Assembly (NCBI GenBank): GCA_002396335.1
Contig: DGXN01000018.1
Location: 3,507-35,548, forward strand
Origin: Bacteroidales bacterium UBA4231
GTDB lineage: Bacteria > Bacteroidota > Bacteroidia > Bacteroidales > UBA932
Direction of reading: 5' to 3'
DNA: 32,042 bases
Position numbers and translations under genes: made by a program. Position 1 is the first letter of the stretch, and each line of letters begins with the position of its first letter. Below are positions 20,724 to 29,821 of this stretch, piece after piece. The notes beneath the pieces are model-generated. The model searched no databases and was not told where the DNA came from. It worked only from the letters and a program-made list of their open reading frames with translations.

Positions 20724-22373
20724 ATGAGACGGTTTGCAGCCCTTGCGCTGGCCGTTCTCCTCGGTTGGAGTGCGGCTGCACAGCGTATCCGTGACATCGA
20801 CATCCGCGTCGAGCTGGAAAAAGACGGCTCTGCGTGGATTACCCAGCACTGGGACGTCCAGGTCACCAGCGGTACCGAATGGTACATCCCCATCGGCAAT
20901 TTAGGGCCGATGACCGTGTCCTCCCTCTCCGTGAGTGAAAACGGCGAGGCGTTTCAGAGCCTGGGCGACAACTGGGACGTAGACCGCAGCCGCGAATGGA
21001 AAACCGGCAAGTGCGGCATCGTCCGTAAGCATAACGGGGTAGAACTGTGCTGGGGACAGGGAGAATACGGCGACCATCGCTGGACCGCCCGCTTCCGGGT
21101 CACCGGCCTGGTCCAGTCCCTGGACGACGCCGACGCTTTCAATTTCATGTTTGTGAACCCTGGCCTCGTCGCTCCTCCGGAGCATGCCAAGGTGGTTATC
21201 GTCCCCGCTTTCGACGGACCGGCCTGGACTTACGACAACACCCGTGTCTGGGGCTTCGGTTTCTACGGTGACATCAATGTCCGCGACGGTCAGGTAGTGG
21301 CCGAATCTTCCGAGCAGTTCTCCTACAGCTCCAAGCTGATCGCCTTGGTAAAGTGGGAGAAAGGCGTTTTTGAACCTGCCGTTGTGCGGGGCGGCGCCTT
21401 CGAAGATTTCCTGAATACCGCCCTGGAAGGCAGTTCCTACGGGGAAGATGATGACAGCGGCTGGTTCCTGGTGCTGTTCGGCATTCTGTTTATCGCCGGG
21501 TTCGGACTGGTGTTGTTCGCGCTGGTCGCATCGGCCCTGGGGTATAAGTGGAAGAAGTCCATCTTCGGCAAGACCAAAATCACCGGCTGGTGGCGCGATG
21601 TGCCGCTGGAAGGAAACCTCCTGGCCGCAGAGTACCTGCTGGACAAAGGCAAGCGCTTCTCCGTCGGAGGGCAGCCTCAGGGGCTGATCGGCGCATATTT
21701 CCTGCGTTGGATCCTTAACGGCGCCCTTTCCGTACAGCCGGATCCCAAGTCCTCCAAGCGCGTAAATCTCCTCTTCAAGGCGGACCATGTCTCTTCCGAC
21801 GACGTGGAAGAAGACCTCTTCCAGATGGCCCGTTCCGCCGCCGGGAGCAACCAGCTTCTGGAAAAAGGCGAGTTTGAAAAATGGTCCACCGCCAATTACA
21901 AGAAAATGACGGCCTGGCCGGAGCGTGCATCGGCCCGTGGCAGGTCCTGGTTCCGCGACAAGGGATATTTCGTCAAAGACGACGTTTGTACCCCTGCCGG
22001 CGCCACGGAGGCATGTCATCTTGTCGAGTTCCATAACTTCCTCAAAGACTTCACCCTGAGCGGAGAACGCGGGTCTGCGGAAGTCGGCCTCTGGAAAGAT
22101 TACCTGGTGTTTGCCCAGCTTTTCGGCCTTGCTGACAAAGTAGCCAAACAATTCCAGAAACTCTATCCCGCCGCCTTTGACGAGCTGGCCCGCTCCACCG
22201 GCATGGACACCACCACGCTGATCTACACCATGAACTGGACCAACAGCATCTCCACCCGTGCTTTCACGAACGCCATGACCAAAGCCGGCAACATCAACGG
22301 CACCGGCGGCCACACATCCTTCGGCGGCGGTGGCGGTTTCTCAGGCGGCGGCTTCGGCGGCGGCAGCCGTTAG
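20724..22373 (+). CDS. DUF2207 membrane protein, partner of LemA
   Basis: 549 residues. A signal peptide (1-19, ALAVLLGWSAAA) is followed by a DUF2207 exported domain (about 20-240; IRDIDIRVELEKDGSAWITQ, WYIPIGNLGPMTV), a membrane segment (about 248-272, FLVLFGILFIAGFGLVLF) and a cytoplasmic part with a DUF2207 C-terminal region. It ends in a glycine-rich tail (FGGGGGFSGGGFGGGSR). The same kind of tail occurs in TPM-type partners of LemA. The pair's role is not known; a link to membrane stress is a guess. It is followed by twin hairpins and a terminator. Confidence 0.82.
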   Translation: MRRFAALALAVLLGWSAAAQRIRDIDIRVELEKDGSAWITQHWDVQVTSGTEWYIPIGNLGPMTVSSLSVSENGEAFQSLGDNWDVDRSREWKTGKCGIVRKHNGVELCWGQGEYGDHRWTARFRVTGLVQSLDDADAFNFMFVNPGLVAPPEHAKVVIVPAFDGPAWTYDNTRVWGFGFYGDINVRDGQVVAESSEQFSYSSKLIALVKWEKGVFEPAVVRGGAFEDFLNTALEGSSYGEDDDSGWFLVLFGILFIAGFGLVLFALVASALGYKWKKSIFGKTKITGWWRDVPLEGNLLAAEYLLDKGKRFSVGGQPQGLIGAYFLRWILNGALSVQPDPKSSKRVNLLFKADHVSSDDVEEDLFQMARSAAGSNQLLEKGEFEKWSTANYKKMTAWPERASARGRSWFRDKGYFVKDDVCTPAGATEACHLVEFHNFLKDFTLSGERGSAEVGLWKDYLVFAQLFGLADKVAKQFQKLYPAAFDELARSTGMDTTTLIYTMNWTNSISTRAFTNAMTKAGNINGTGGHTSFGGGGGFSGGGFGGGSR

Positions 22374-22410
22374 CTCGTTCCGACTCGCAGGTACCGGCCT
22401 AAATAGCGAC

Positions 22411-22493
22411 CCGAGCACCAGAACGGCCCATCCCGTGCTCGGACGGGGTAAAACACGCCACCCGAGCACAACCAAGGCCTAATCCGTGCTCGG
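22411..22493. repeat. Two tandem copies of a CCGAGCAC...GTGCTCGG hairpin
   Basis: Copy 1: CCGAGCAC (22411-22418) with GTGCTCGG (22435-22442), 16-base loop. Copy 2: CCGAGCAC (22462-22469) with GTGCTCGG (22486-22493), 16-base loop. The units are 51 bases apart. The stems are identical and the loops partly alike (ggcc). Because the arms are the same, arms of different copies can also pair. They look like a REP/BIME-type extragenic element between two convergent genes. Confidence 0.75.
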
Positions 22494-22512
22494 CCTGGAG
22501 GCCAACAGACAA

Positions 22513-22545
22513 AAATCTCCTGCGAGCTTTTGCCGCAGGAGATTT
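22513..22545. terminator. Terminator of the xyl operon (bidirectional)
   Basis: A perfect 11-base stem: AAATCTCCTGC (22513-22523) and GCAGGAGATTT (22535-22545). On the minus strand it is followed by TTTTTG, so it mainly ends the xylBAE transcript, and it can also stop transcripts arriving from the plus-strand DUF2207 gene. Confidence 0.85.
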
Positions 22546-22586
22546 CAGTCTGTAGTGCAGGTTGGCCGCAGCAGCGGGGGAAACCT

Positions 22587-24050
22587 TTACTTTGCGGATT
22601 TTCCGCGCCAGAAGGCGGTCATTTCTTCCAGGGTCTTGCCTTTGGTTTCAGGGACCAGTTTCCATACGAAAATGGCTGCGATAATGCAGATGATTCCGTA
22701 CAGGGCATAGGCAAAGAAGTGGCCGAAGCTGTCACCCATGTCGCCCAGTGTCATGTTGTACATAGGTACGAAGGTGGAGCTTACGATGAAGTTGAAGATC
22801 CACTGGAACGCGACGGCGATGGCCGTGGCCTGGCTCCGGATGGTGTTGGGGAAGATTTCGGAAATGTAAACCCAGCAGATGGGGCCCCAACTGAACATGA
22901 AGCAGGCGCTGTACAGCATGATGCTGATGACCGGCACAATGGCAGGAAGGGTGACCACATTGGAAAGGGCCACGCCCAGTGCGCCGAGAGCCATACCCAG
23001 GGAGCCGGTGATCAGCAGCGGCTTCCTGCCCAGTTTCTCCACCGTGAAAACGGCTACCAGGGTGAACGAAATGTTGATTACGCCCATGATGACCGTAAAC
23101 AGCATGTTGTTGGAAACACCCATGGATTCGAAGATGCGCGGGGCAAAATACAGCACGGCATTAATGCCGATGATCTGCTGGAACACCGACAGCATGCAGC
23201 CGATGAACACCACCATGAAACCGTAGGCAAAGAGCTTTTCGTGCTTTTTCTTGCTCTCGCGGTTGACAGTGGCTTTGATGTTCTCGAGAATCTGGCGGGC
23301 CTGGGCTTCTCCGTTGATGTTGGAGAGCACCCTAAGGGCTTTTTCTTCATGGCCGTGGATGGCCAGGTAGCGCGGCGTCTCAGGAACCAGCAGGATCAGC
23401 AGGGCAAACAGTCCGGCGGGCACGGCTTCGGAAACGAACATCATTCTCCAGCCGACGGCGTTGGTCCACTCGACCACATTGGGGTCGGACGCGTGGCTGC
23501 GGATGATGAGGAAATTCACGAAATACACTACCAGCTGGCCGAAGATAATGGCAAACTGGTTCCAGCTCACCAGGCGGCCCCGCTTGCGGGCAGGGGCAAT
23601 CTCGGCAATGTACATGGGGCATATGGCCGACGCCAGTCCCACGCCGATACCGCCCAGCACCCGGTAACCGTTGAAGGCTACGAGAAGTTCTTCGGAAGCT
23701 TCGCCATAGTCAAAGAACAGGAATTCCGGATAGTAGGAACCCAGGGCGCTCAGAAGGAACAGGACACCCGCCGCGAAGAGGGTCTTTTTCCGGCCCAGGT
23801 ACATGGCGAGGCGTCCGGAGATAAGTGCGCCGATGACGCAGCCGATCAGGGCGCTGGAGGTAGTGAAGCCGTGCCAGCCGTCGGTGTAGGTGAAGTCTTC
23901 CGCGCTTTGGAAAAAAGCCTGCAGACCCCGCTCTGCGCCGGAAATGACGGCAGTGTCGTAACCGAACAGCAGACCGCCGATGACTGCGACCAGAACAATA
24001 CTGACTAGATACAGGACGCTGCCTTCCTGCCTGTAGGTGCTATTTTGCAT
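22587..24050 (-). CDS. xylE: Xylose:proton symporter (sugar porter family, MFS)
   Basis: 487 residues, the usual length of sugar porters, with twelve predicted membrane segments. Family signatures: [13 protein letters not shown] in segment 1, the loop 2-3 motif [11 protein letters not shown], the block [28 protein letters not shown] before the central loop, LGRKPLL in loop 8-9, and [11 protein letters not shown] at the C-terminus. The choice of xylose as substrate rests on the position directly behind xylA, whose last 11 bases it overlaps. Last gene of the xylBAE operon. Confidence 0.9.
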   Translation of the reverse strand: MQNSTYRQEGSVLYLVSIVLVAVIGGLLFGYDTAVISGAERGLQAFFQSAEDFTYTDGWHGFTTSSALIGCVIGALISGRLAMYLGRKKTLFAAGVLFLLSALGSYYPEFLFFDYGEASEELLVAFNGYRVLGGIGVGLASAICPMYIAEIAPARKRGRLVSWNQFAIIFGQLVVYFVNFLIIRSHASDPNVVEWTNAVGWRMMFVSEAVPAGLFALLILLVPETPRYLAIHGHEEKALRVLSNINGEAQARQILENIKATVNRESKKKHEKLFAYGFMVVFIGCMLSVFQQIIGINAVLYFAPRIFESMGVSNNMLFTVIMGVINISFTLVAVFTVEKLGRKPLLITGSLGMALGALGVALSNVVTLPAIVPVISIMLYSACFMFSWGPICWVYISEIFPNTIRSQATAIAVAFQWIFNFIVSSTFVPMYNMTLGDMGDSFGHFFAYALYGIICIIAAIFVWKLVPETKGKTLEEMTAFWRGKSAK

Positions 24051-25356
24051 AGAGATTCAGGATGGTTTCGCAGAGTTCCTGTTTGCCGGAAGCGGCAGTG
24101 GGTTCTCCATTCTTCTTGGCATATTCGTACAGATCTTCCAGAGAGGCTTTGCCTTCTTCGAATTTCTTGCCGAGACCACTGTCAAAGCTGGCATAGCGCT
24201 CTTTGACCATGGCGGGCAGCGGGCTCTCTTCCAGTACGGCGGCGGCATTCAGCAGGGCGTGGGCCATGGCGTCCATGGCGCTGATGTGGGCGATGAAGAT
24301 GTCTTCCGGATCCGTGGAGGAGCGGCGGAGCTTGGCGTCGAAGTTGGTGCCGCCGTTGCCGAAGCCGCCGTTCAGCAGGATCTGCATCATGGCCTGGGTG
24401 AGGTCGTATGCGTCCACGGGGAACTGGTCGGTGTCCCAGCCGTTCTGGGCGTCGCCGCGGTTGGCGTCGATCGAACCCAGGAAGCCGTTTTCGCGGGCGA
24501 CGGTGAGCTCATGCTCGAAGGTGTGGCCGGCCAGGGTGGCGTGGTTCACCTCGATGTTCACCTTGAAGTCTTTGTCCAGGCCGTTGGCGCGGAGGAAGCC
24601 GATCACGGTCTCGGTATCCACGTCATACTGGTGCTTTGTGGGCTCCATGGGTTTGGGCTCGATGAGGAAGGTGCCCTTGAAGCCTTTGGCGCGGGCGTAG
24701 TCGCGGGCGGCGGTCAGGAGCTTGGCCAGATGGTCTTTTTCCCGCTGCATCTGGGTGTTCAGGAGGGTATAGTAACCTTCACGGCCGCCCCAGAAAACGT
24801 AGTTGGAGCCGCCCAGCTTGATGGTGGCGTCCAGGGCGTTCTTGATCTGGACGGCAGCGCGGGCGACGATGTCGAACTGCGGGTTGGTGCCGGCGCCGTT
24901 CATGTAACGCTTGTGGCCGAACACATTGGCCGTTCCCCAGAGGTTCTTGATGCCGGTCTGGTTCATCTTCTCGAGCAGGTAATCCGTAATGTCCTTCATG
25001 CGGGCTTCGTACTCGGCGATGTCGTCACAGTCTTCCACCAGGTCGATGTCGTGGAAGCAGAAGTACTCGATGCCCAGTTTCTGCATGATCTCGAAGCCGG
25101 CGTCGGCCTTGGCGCGGGCGCGGCAGTAGGGGCATTCGCCTTCATCCCAGGCGTAGTGGCGGGTCTGGCCGCCGAAAGGGTCGGAAGAGGCCTGGCCCAG
25201 GGTGTGCCACCAGGCCATGGCGAACTTGAGCCATTCCTTCATGGGTTTACCCATGACCACACGCTGAGCGTCATAGTAATGAAAAGCGAGAGGATTCTTG
25301 CTGGCCGTTCCTTCAAAAGGAATCTTGCCGATGGTAGGGAAATATTCTTTTGCCAT
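24040..25356 (-). CDS. xylA: Xylose isomerase
   Basis: 438 residues, class II length. It converts D-xylose to D-xylulose with two divalent metal ions. Visible active-site parts: FHDIDL with catalytic His102 and Asp105, [15 protein letters not shown] with Glu233 and Lys235, [15 protein letters not shown] with Glu269 and His272, and SIDANRGD with Asp297. The N-terminus ([20 protein letters not shown]) is highly typical. All ligands are present, so the enzyme should be active. It lies 15 bases behind xylB. Confidence 0.98.
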   Translation of the reverse strand: MAKEYFPTIGKIPFEGTASKNPLAFHYYDAQRVVMGKPMKEWLKFAMAWWHTLGQASSDPFGGQTRHYAWDEGECPYCRARAKADAGFEIMQKLGIEYFCFHDIDLVEDCDDIAEYEARMKDITDYLLEKMNQTGIKNLWGTANVFGHKRYMNGAGTNPQFDIVARAAVQIKNALDATIKLGGSNYVFWGGREGYYTLLNTQMQREKDHLAKLLTAARDYARAKGFKGTFLIEPKPMEPTKHQYDVDTETVIGFLRANGLDKDFKVNIEVNHATLAGHTFEHELTVARENGFLGSIDANRGDAQNGWDTDQFPVDAYDLTQAMMQILLNGGFGNGGTNFDAKLRRSSTDPEDIFIAHISAMDAMAHALLNAAAVLEESPLPAMVKERYASFDSGLGKKFEEGKASLEDLYEYAKKNGEPTAASGKQELCETILNLYAK

Positions 25357-25371
25357 AGTTTTATGTGTTGT

Positions 25372-26838
25372 TTATTTGTTCAGATACGATTTCCAGCGCT
25401 CGTAGGCGGCACGGTACTCCTGTTCATGGGAAGGGGTGATGACGTCCAGCCGTTCCAGGGTGGAGAAGGCCTCGCGGTTGTCTTTGTAAATGCCTGCTCC
25501 GATACCGGCACCCTTGGCCGCACCGGCCGACCCTTCCGTGTCGTAAAGCTCGATGACGGCGCCCGAAACACCCGCCAGGGTGTCGCGGAACACCTTCGAC
25601 TGGAACATGTTGGCCCGTCCGGCGTGGATCTTGTCCACCTTCAGTCCCATCTGCTGCATAATCTCAATGCCGTACTGGAAGGCGAACACGATGCCTTCCT
25701 GGGCAGCCCGCATGATGTGGGCGCGGGTATGGTGGTTGAAGTCCAGCCCGTGGAAGCTGCAGCCGGGGTTGTGGTTTTCCAGGAGGCGCTCCGCCCCGTT
25801 GCCGAAGGGCAGGATGCTGAGCCCTTCCGAGCCGATGGGAATGCCGGCAGCCAGTTCGTTCATCTGCGGATAGGTGGCGCCTTCCAGGGCCACCTGCCGG
25901 CGGGTCCAGGAGTTCATGATGCCGGTGCCGTTGATGCACAGCAGCACGCCCAGGCGGGGAGCGTCGGCCTTGTGATTCACGTGGGCGAAGGTGTTCACCC
26001 GGGATTTCGGGTCATAATTCACCGTGTCGATGACACCGTACACAACGCCGGAAGTTCCGGCGGTGGAAGCGATTTCACCGGGATTGAAGACGTTGAGGCT
26101 GAGGGCGTTGTTGGGCTGGTCGCCGGCCCGGTAGGTGACGGGCGTTCCTTCTGCGAGACCCAGTTCCTCCGCAGCGGTGCGGGAAAGCAGTCCCTGCACG
26201 CCGAAGGTGGGCTTCACCGGCGGCAGGAGGGTGTCGTTGAAGCCGAAGTAGCCCAGCAGGGCCTCCGAAGTCCGATTGGCGTGGAAGTCCCAGAAAATCC
26301 CCTCCGAAAGGCCGGAAACCGTGGTGCACACGGTGCCGGTGAGGCGCATGGCGATATAGTCGCCGGGGAGCATGATTTTCCAGATGCGTTTGTACAGCTC
26401 CGGCTCGTTTTCCTTTACCCAGGCCAGCTTGGCGGCAGTAAAGTTGCCGGGACTGTTCAGCAGATGCTGCAGGCACCATGCTTCTCCCAGGTCTTCTTTG
26501 GCTTTTTCGCCGTAAGGGACGGCGCGGGAGTCGCACCAGATGATGGAGGGGCGGAGGATATTTCTCTCTTTGTCAATGCACACCAGTCCGTGCATCTGAT
26601 AAGAAATGCCGATAGCGGCGATGTCTTTGGCGTTGATGCCCTCCAGCAGCCTTGCGGTGACCACTTTCAGGTTGCCCCACCACATGGAGGGGTCCTGCTC
26701 GGCCCAACCGGGCTGTTTGGAGATGATGATGGCTTCGTGGGAAGGATAGGATGCAAAAGCGAAAGTTTTACCGGTCTGGGCGTCTACAATGGACCCTTTT
26801 ACGGAAGAACTGCCGATATCGTAGCCTAAAAGATACAT
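25372..26838 (-). CDS. xylB: Xylulokinase
   Basis: 488 residues of the FGGY carbohydrate kinase family. It phosphorylates D-xylulose to xylulose 5-phosphate for the pentose phosphate pathway. Seen: the N-terminal phosphate motif LLGYDIGSSSVKGSIVD (3-19), SYQMHGLV, IIWCDSRAV, GDYIAMRLTGT, and the catalytic aspartate in YRAGDQPNNAL. First gene of xylBAE, with a well-formed promoter at 26866-26895. No xylose regulator is visible next to it. Confidence 0.94.
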   Translation of the reverse strand: MYLLGYDIGSSSVKGSIVDAQTGKTFAFASYPSHEAIIISKQPGWAEQDPSMWWGNLKVVTARLLEGINAKDIAAIGISYQMHGLVCIDKERNILRPSIIWCDSRAVPYGEKAKEDLGEAWCLQHLLNSPGNFTAAKLAWVKENEPELYKRIWKIMLPGDYIAMRLTGTVCTTVSGLSEGIFWDFHANRTSEALLGYFGFNDTLLPPVKPTFGVQGLLSRTAAEELGLAEGTPVTYRAGDQPNNALSLNVFNPGEIASTAGTSGVVYGVIDTVNYDPKSRVNTFAHVNHKADAPRLGVLLCINGTGIMNSWTRRQVALEGATYPQMNELAAGIPIGSEGLSILPFGNGAERLLENHNPGCSFHGLDFNHHTRAHIMRAAQEGIVFAFQYGIEIMQQMGLKVDKIHAGRANMFQSKVFRDTLAGVSGAVIELYDTEGSAGAAKGAGIGAGIYKDNREAFSTLERLDVITPSHEQEYRAAYERWKSYLNK

Positions 26839-26865
26839 GGGTATAAGGTTTTAGCATTCAACTTT

Positions 26866-26895
26866 CAAATTTAATAATTTCCCTCGACACGGCAA
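26866..26895 (-). promoter_or_regulatory. Promoter of xylBAE
   Basis: Minus strand: -33 TTG (26895-26893), 19-base spacer, -7 TAAATTTG (26873-26866), then 27 bases to the ATG at 26838. It matches the Bacteroidota consensus well. Confidence 0.7.
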
Positions 26896-26917
26896 GGGAA
26901 GAGTTGTAAAAAAGTTG

Positions 26918-26925
26918 TATATTTG
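26918..26925 (+). promoter_or_regulatory. -7 box of tRNA-Pro
   Basis: TATATTTG, a perfect TAnnTTTG, ends 7 bases before the first base of the tRNA. No TTTG is found at the usual -33 distance; TTG at 26904-26906 is too close. Confidence 0.55.
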
Positions 26926-26932
26926 CAGTCCT

Positions 26933-27006
26933 CGGGGTGTGGCGCAGTTGGCTAGCGCATCTGGTTTGGGACCAGAGGGTCGTGTGTTCGAGTCACATCA
27001 CCCCGA
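26933..27006 (+). tRNA. tRNA-Pro (anticodon TGG)
   Basis: 74 bases. The acceptor CGGGGUG pairs with CACCCCG, discriminator A at 27006, D-arm GGCGCAGUUGGCUAGCGC, anticodon stem UCUGG/CCAGA with loop UUUGGGA (anticodon UGG), T-arm with UUCGAGU. CCA is not encoded. It lies between the divergent xyl promoter and the 3' end of the ABC ATPase gene. Confidence 0.94.
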
Positions 27007-27008
27007 CG

Positions 27009-27668
27009 TTATTCTTCTTTCCAGGCGCCGTCCTGCATGTGGCAGGTGCGGTCGCAAAGGGCGGCAAGGGCCGGATCGTGGGTCACGATGACAACGGTCT
27101 GGCCCATTTCTCTGCGCACGTCCAGCAGCAGCTGATGGATCTCTTCTTTGGTGTGGGTGTCCAGATTGCCGGTGGGCTCGTCGGCAAAGAGGATGGCGGG
27201 GTTGTTCATAAGGGCCCGGGCGATGGCGACCCGCTGCTGCTCGCCGCCGGAGAGTTCCGAGGGCTTGTGGGAGAGGCGCTCCTCGAGGCCCACCTGGGAA
27301 AGCAGTTCCTGCGCGCGGTGGAAGGCCTGTTTGGACCCTTTTCCGCCGATGAGGCCGGGAATCATCACATTTTCCGTGGCGGTGAACTCCGGCAGCAGGT
27401 GATGGGCCTGGAACACAAAGCCGATACTCCGGTTCCGGAAAGCGGCCAGGGCGTTGCCTTTGAGGGAAAGCACATCCACCCCGTCGATTTCCAGCGAACC
27501 GCTGTCCGGCGTGAGCAGGGTGCCGAGGATTTGGAGGAGGGTGGACTTGCCGGCGCCGGAAGCGCCCATGACGGCGACGAGCTCGCCCTCATCGGCCTGA
27601 AAATCGATGTCCCGGAGTACTTCCAGGGGGCCGAATGACTTGCGGATGTGCTGCGCATTGACAATCAT
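27009..27668 (-). CDS. ABC transporter ATPase, LolD-like
   Basis: 219 residues. Complete ATPase: Walker [11 protein letters not shown]-loop [17 protein letters not shown], signature [15 protein letters not shown], Walker [14 protein letters not shown] and switch His in VTHDPALA. The sequence [19 protein letters not shown] and the short length are typical of LolD, the ATPase that drives release of lipoproteins from the inner membrane, and of the MacB-like group. The membrane subunits (LolC/LolE) are not next to it, as often in Bacteroidota. The minus-strand gene ends three bases after the tRNA-Pro gene. Confidence 0.85.
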   Translation of the reverse strand: MIVNAQHIRKSFGPLEVLRDIDFQADEGELVAVMGASGAGKSTLLQILGTLLTPDSGSLEIDGVDVLSLKGNALAAFRNRSIGFVFQAHHLLPEFTATENVMIPGLIGGKGSKQAFHRAQELLSQVGLEERLSHKPSELSGGEQQRVAIARALMNNPAILFADEPTGNLDTHTKEEIHQLLLDVRREMGQTVVIVTHDPALAALCDRTCHMQDGAWKEE

Positions 27669-27678
27669 GGCGGTGATA

Positions 27679-27710
27679 TTTGGTTTAGGTGCTGAAATTC
27701 ACTATTTTTG
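27679..27710 (+). promoter_or_regulatory. Promoter of the phospholipase D gene
   Basis: -33 TTTG (27679-27682), 20-base spacer, -7 TATTTTTG (27703-27710), and 37 bases to the ATG at 27748. Among the best consensus matches in the window. It also shows that the in-frame ATG at 27607, inside the divergent ABC gene, is not the start. Confidence 0.72.
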
Positions 27711-27747
27711 CACCCGATTTCCGTACAAATATAACAAGATTCCAACA

Positions 27748-28935
27748 ATGACACAAGGACTTCGGCGCGTAAAATGCCTGCTTTTTCTGCAACTGGCCTT
27801 CTTCCCGTTGCATGCGCAGTATACTCCGCTTGCGGACAGCCTGCAGCGTCTCACGGGATTTGCTCCGGCGGCAGGGAACACCATCCGTGTCACCAAGTCC
27901 GGCCAGGAGTTCATGAACATGCTGCTGGAGGACGTCCGCGCCGCCAGGGAATCCGTCGAGATCGAGTACTACTGGTTCGACAACGACGAGGCCGGCCAAA
28001 TGCTCCGCGCCGCCCTCATGGACAAAGCCCGCGAGGGCATCCAGGTGCGGGTCATCATGGATAACCTGATCGACCCCACCGCCCCCGAAGCCTTCTACGA
28101 CAAGCTCCGCAGCACCGGGGCCGATGTCCGCTACTACAGGGATCTCTCCAAACTGCCTTTCTATACCATTCCCGCTACGGTCATGGGCCAGCGGGACCAC
28201 AAGAAGATCGTGGTCATCGACAACACCATCGGCTACACCGGCGGAATGAATTTCTGTGACAACGCGGCTTTCAACTGGGAGGATACGCAGCTTCGGATCG
28301 TGGGCCCGGCGGCCGCGGAACTGCGGAAACTGTTCCTCCGCACCTGGACACGTCTGGGCGGAACGGCGCCGGACATGGCTCCCGCGCCTGCGGATGGAAG
28401 TGTCGTCGCGCAGGTCATCTATGGTGACGGGTCGCCCATCCTGGAACAGATCTACCTCCAGACCATCCGGCAGGCCAAACGCTATTTCTACATCCAGACG
28501 CCATATATGGTTCCGCCGCAAAGCATTATCGATGAATTGATTGCTGCTGCCGGAAGGGGCGTGGACGTGCGCATTCTGCTGCCCACCAAATGCGACTGGC
28601 CCTTCATGAACGAGATCACGCGGGACTACTACATTCCCTTCAAGCAGGCCGGCATCCGAATCTACGAATACGGCACCATCTACGACCACAGCAAAGTCTT
28701 CGTCCTGGACGACGAGGTCAGCAGCTGCGGCACCGTGAACCTGGACAACCGGAGCTTCTTCATCAACTGCGAAAATGCCCTCGTCTTTCATGACAAGGGC
28801 ACTGCAGTGTATTTCCGGGATGTATTGGAAGGACAGATGGCGGCTGCCCGTGAAGTGCAGCCCGGCGAGGGGAAGGCCAAAGGCCTCCGCCGCCTGTACC
28901 GTTCCTTCCTGAAAGCCTTCAGCTATCTGCTGTAG
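27748..28935 (+). CDS. Exported phospholipase D / cardiolipin-synthase-like protein
   Basis: 395 residues from ATG 27748. A signal-peptide-like head (VKCLLFLQLAFFPLHAQ, cleavage near residue 24) replaces the two membrane helices of classical cardiolipin synthases. There are two full HKD motifs: HKKIVVID with GYTGGMNF (His151, Lys153, Asp158) and HSKVFVLD with SSCGTVNLDNRSF (His314, Lys316, Asp321). Enzymes of this type transfer or hydrolyse phosphatidyl groups. Location in the periplasm is inferred from the head sequence. The C-terminal LRRLYRSFLKAFSYLL is basic and amphipathic and could bind membrane. Confidence 0.85.
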   Translation: MTQGLRRVKCLLFLQLAFFPLHAQYTPLADSLQRLTGFAPAAGNTIRVTKSGQEFMNMLLEDVRAARESVEIEYYWFDNDEAGQMLRAALMDKAREGIQVRVIMDNLIDPTAPEAFYDKLRSTGADVRYYRDLSKLPFYTIPATVMGQRDHKKIVVIDNTIGYTGGMNFCDNAAFNWEDTQLRIVGPAAAELRKLFLRTWTRLGGTAPDMAPAPADGSVVAQVIYGDGSPILEQIYLQTIRQAKRYFYIQTPYMVPPQSIIDELIAAAGRGVDVRILLPTKCDWPFMNEITRDYYIPFKQAGIRIYEYGTIYDHSKVFVLDDEVSSCGTVNLDNRSFFINCENALVFHDKGTAVYFRDVLEGQMAAAREVQPGEGKAKGLRRLYRSFLKAFSYLL

Positions 28936-28941
28936 GGCGGT

Positions 28942-29460
28942 TTAAGCGTCAGGAAGAGGTGCTTCTTCGTTTTCGTTGAAGCGGGGACGCTGCCCTTTGG
29001 GCGCCGGTCCGGGACGACCGGCCTTGCCGCCAAGTTTTCCAATCTGCTGATGGCGGAATTTCTCCTCGGCAAGAACGAGTTTGGCTATTTTTTCTGCGGA
29101 AAGGACCGATTTGTAGCGGGCAATCGCCTGTTCGTCAACGGCTTCTGCCTTTTTCTTGGCGGAGAGATATTTGTCCAGGAGGGCGTTGTAGTTGGCGCCT
29201 TCTTCAGCCTCTCTGAGGGTTTTCATGGCCTCACCGCAGGCTTTGAAGGCTTCGCGGCGCTGGTTCTGGACGTCGTTGTAGACGGGCCAGAAGGCCTGGG
29301 CCTCGGCTTCGGTGAGATTCAGTTCCTGGGTGATGAGGGCGACTTGTTCGGCCCTGACTTTTTCACGCCAGCCTTCGGGATTCTTCTTCTTGTTTTTCTG
29401 GGCAAAAACGGCAGTGCTGACTACGCAGAGGGCAAGCAGTACACTAATGGTTTTCTTCAT
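28942..29460 (-). CDS. Periplasmic Spy/CpxP-like protein
   Basis: 172 residues from ATG 29460. Signal peptide MKKTISVLLALCVVSTAVFA, then a basic stretch (QKNKKKNPEGW) and a helix-rich body: VALITQELNLTEAEAQAFWP and YLSAKKKAEAVDEQAIARYK, with LSAEKIAKLVLAEEKFRHQQ. The LTEAEA/QAFWPVYN pattern resembles the LTxxQ repeats of Spy/CpxP-type periplasmic chaperones and of Bacteroidota sensors of this group. The C-terminus is proline/glycine-rich and probably disordered. It is the third gene of an ECF sigma operon and overlaps the gene before it by 17 bases, so it may be an effector or feedback sensor of that system. Confidence 0.72.
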   Translation of the reverse strand: MKKTISVLLALCVVSTAVFAQKNKKKNPEGWREKVRAEQVALITQELNLTEAEAQAFWPVYNDVQNQRREAFKACGEAMKTLREAEEGANYNALLDKYLSAKKKAEAVDEQAIARYKSVLSAEKIAKLVLAEEKFRHQQIGKLGGKAGRPGPAPKGQRPRFNENEEAPLPDA

Positions 29461-29815
29461 AGTACAGTTCATTTACTTGTTCAACGGAAAGATTGCTGGC
29501 AAGGAGATAACTGACAATCTCGTCATCGGAGAGGGGATCTGCTTCCTTGAGCTCTACCAGCCCGTCGGGATCCAGTGACTGGGCCAGGTAGGAAACATAA
29601 TCCCAATCCGAGCTCTCCTGAGCCTGTACTGCAGTTTGGCGCAGGACAGCGTTCCCCATCAGGACCAGGGCCGCCAGGGAGGCGGCGTAGGCCAGATAAG
29701 GAGCGGCTTTGCGGATTCCCCGGGGCGCCTGTTCCCGGGTGGGAATGGTGCTGAGGCGGGTCTGCAAAGACTGGAAGTGTCCTTCGGGAACGGATATGTC
29801 GGTTTTCTTTGTCAT
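29444..29815 (-). CDS. Small single-pass membrane protein, candidate anti-sigma factor
   Basis: 123 residues: a short cytoplasmic part (1-38, EGHFQSLQTRLSTI), one membrane helix (about 39-58, PYLAYAASLAALVLMGNAVL) and an acidic outer tail with DPLSDDEIVSYLLAS. It lies six bases behind the ECF sigma gene and overlaps the Spy-like gene. In many Bacteroidota ECF operons a protein of this layout takes the anti-sigma position. The zinc-binding HxxxCxxC motif of ZAS-type anti-sigma factors is absent. The anti-sigma role is inferred from position only. Confidence 0.65.
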   Translation of the reverse strand: MTKKTDISVPEGHFQSLQTRLSTIPTREQAPRGIRKAAPYLAYAASLAALVLMGNAVLRQTAVQAQESSDWDYVSYLAQSLDPDGLVELKEADPLSDDEIVSYLLASNLSVEQVNELYYEENH

Positions 29816-29821
29816 AACTGC

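Noticed and set aside
22411..22545. CRISPR-like array from the repeated hairpins
   Set aside because: Only two units, the repeats are inverted arms rather than direct repeats with unique spacers, and there are no cas genes.
24037..26829. 930-codon plus-strand open frame opposite xylA and xylB
   Set aside because: Low-complexity Gly/Val/His-rich translation with no known domain, fully antisense to two certain genes; a codon-bias artefact.
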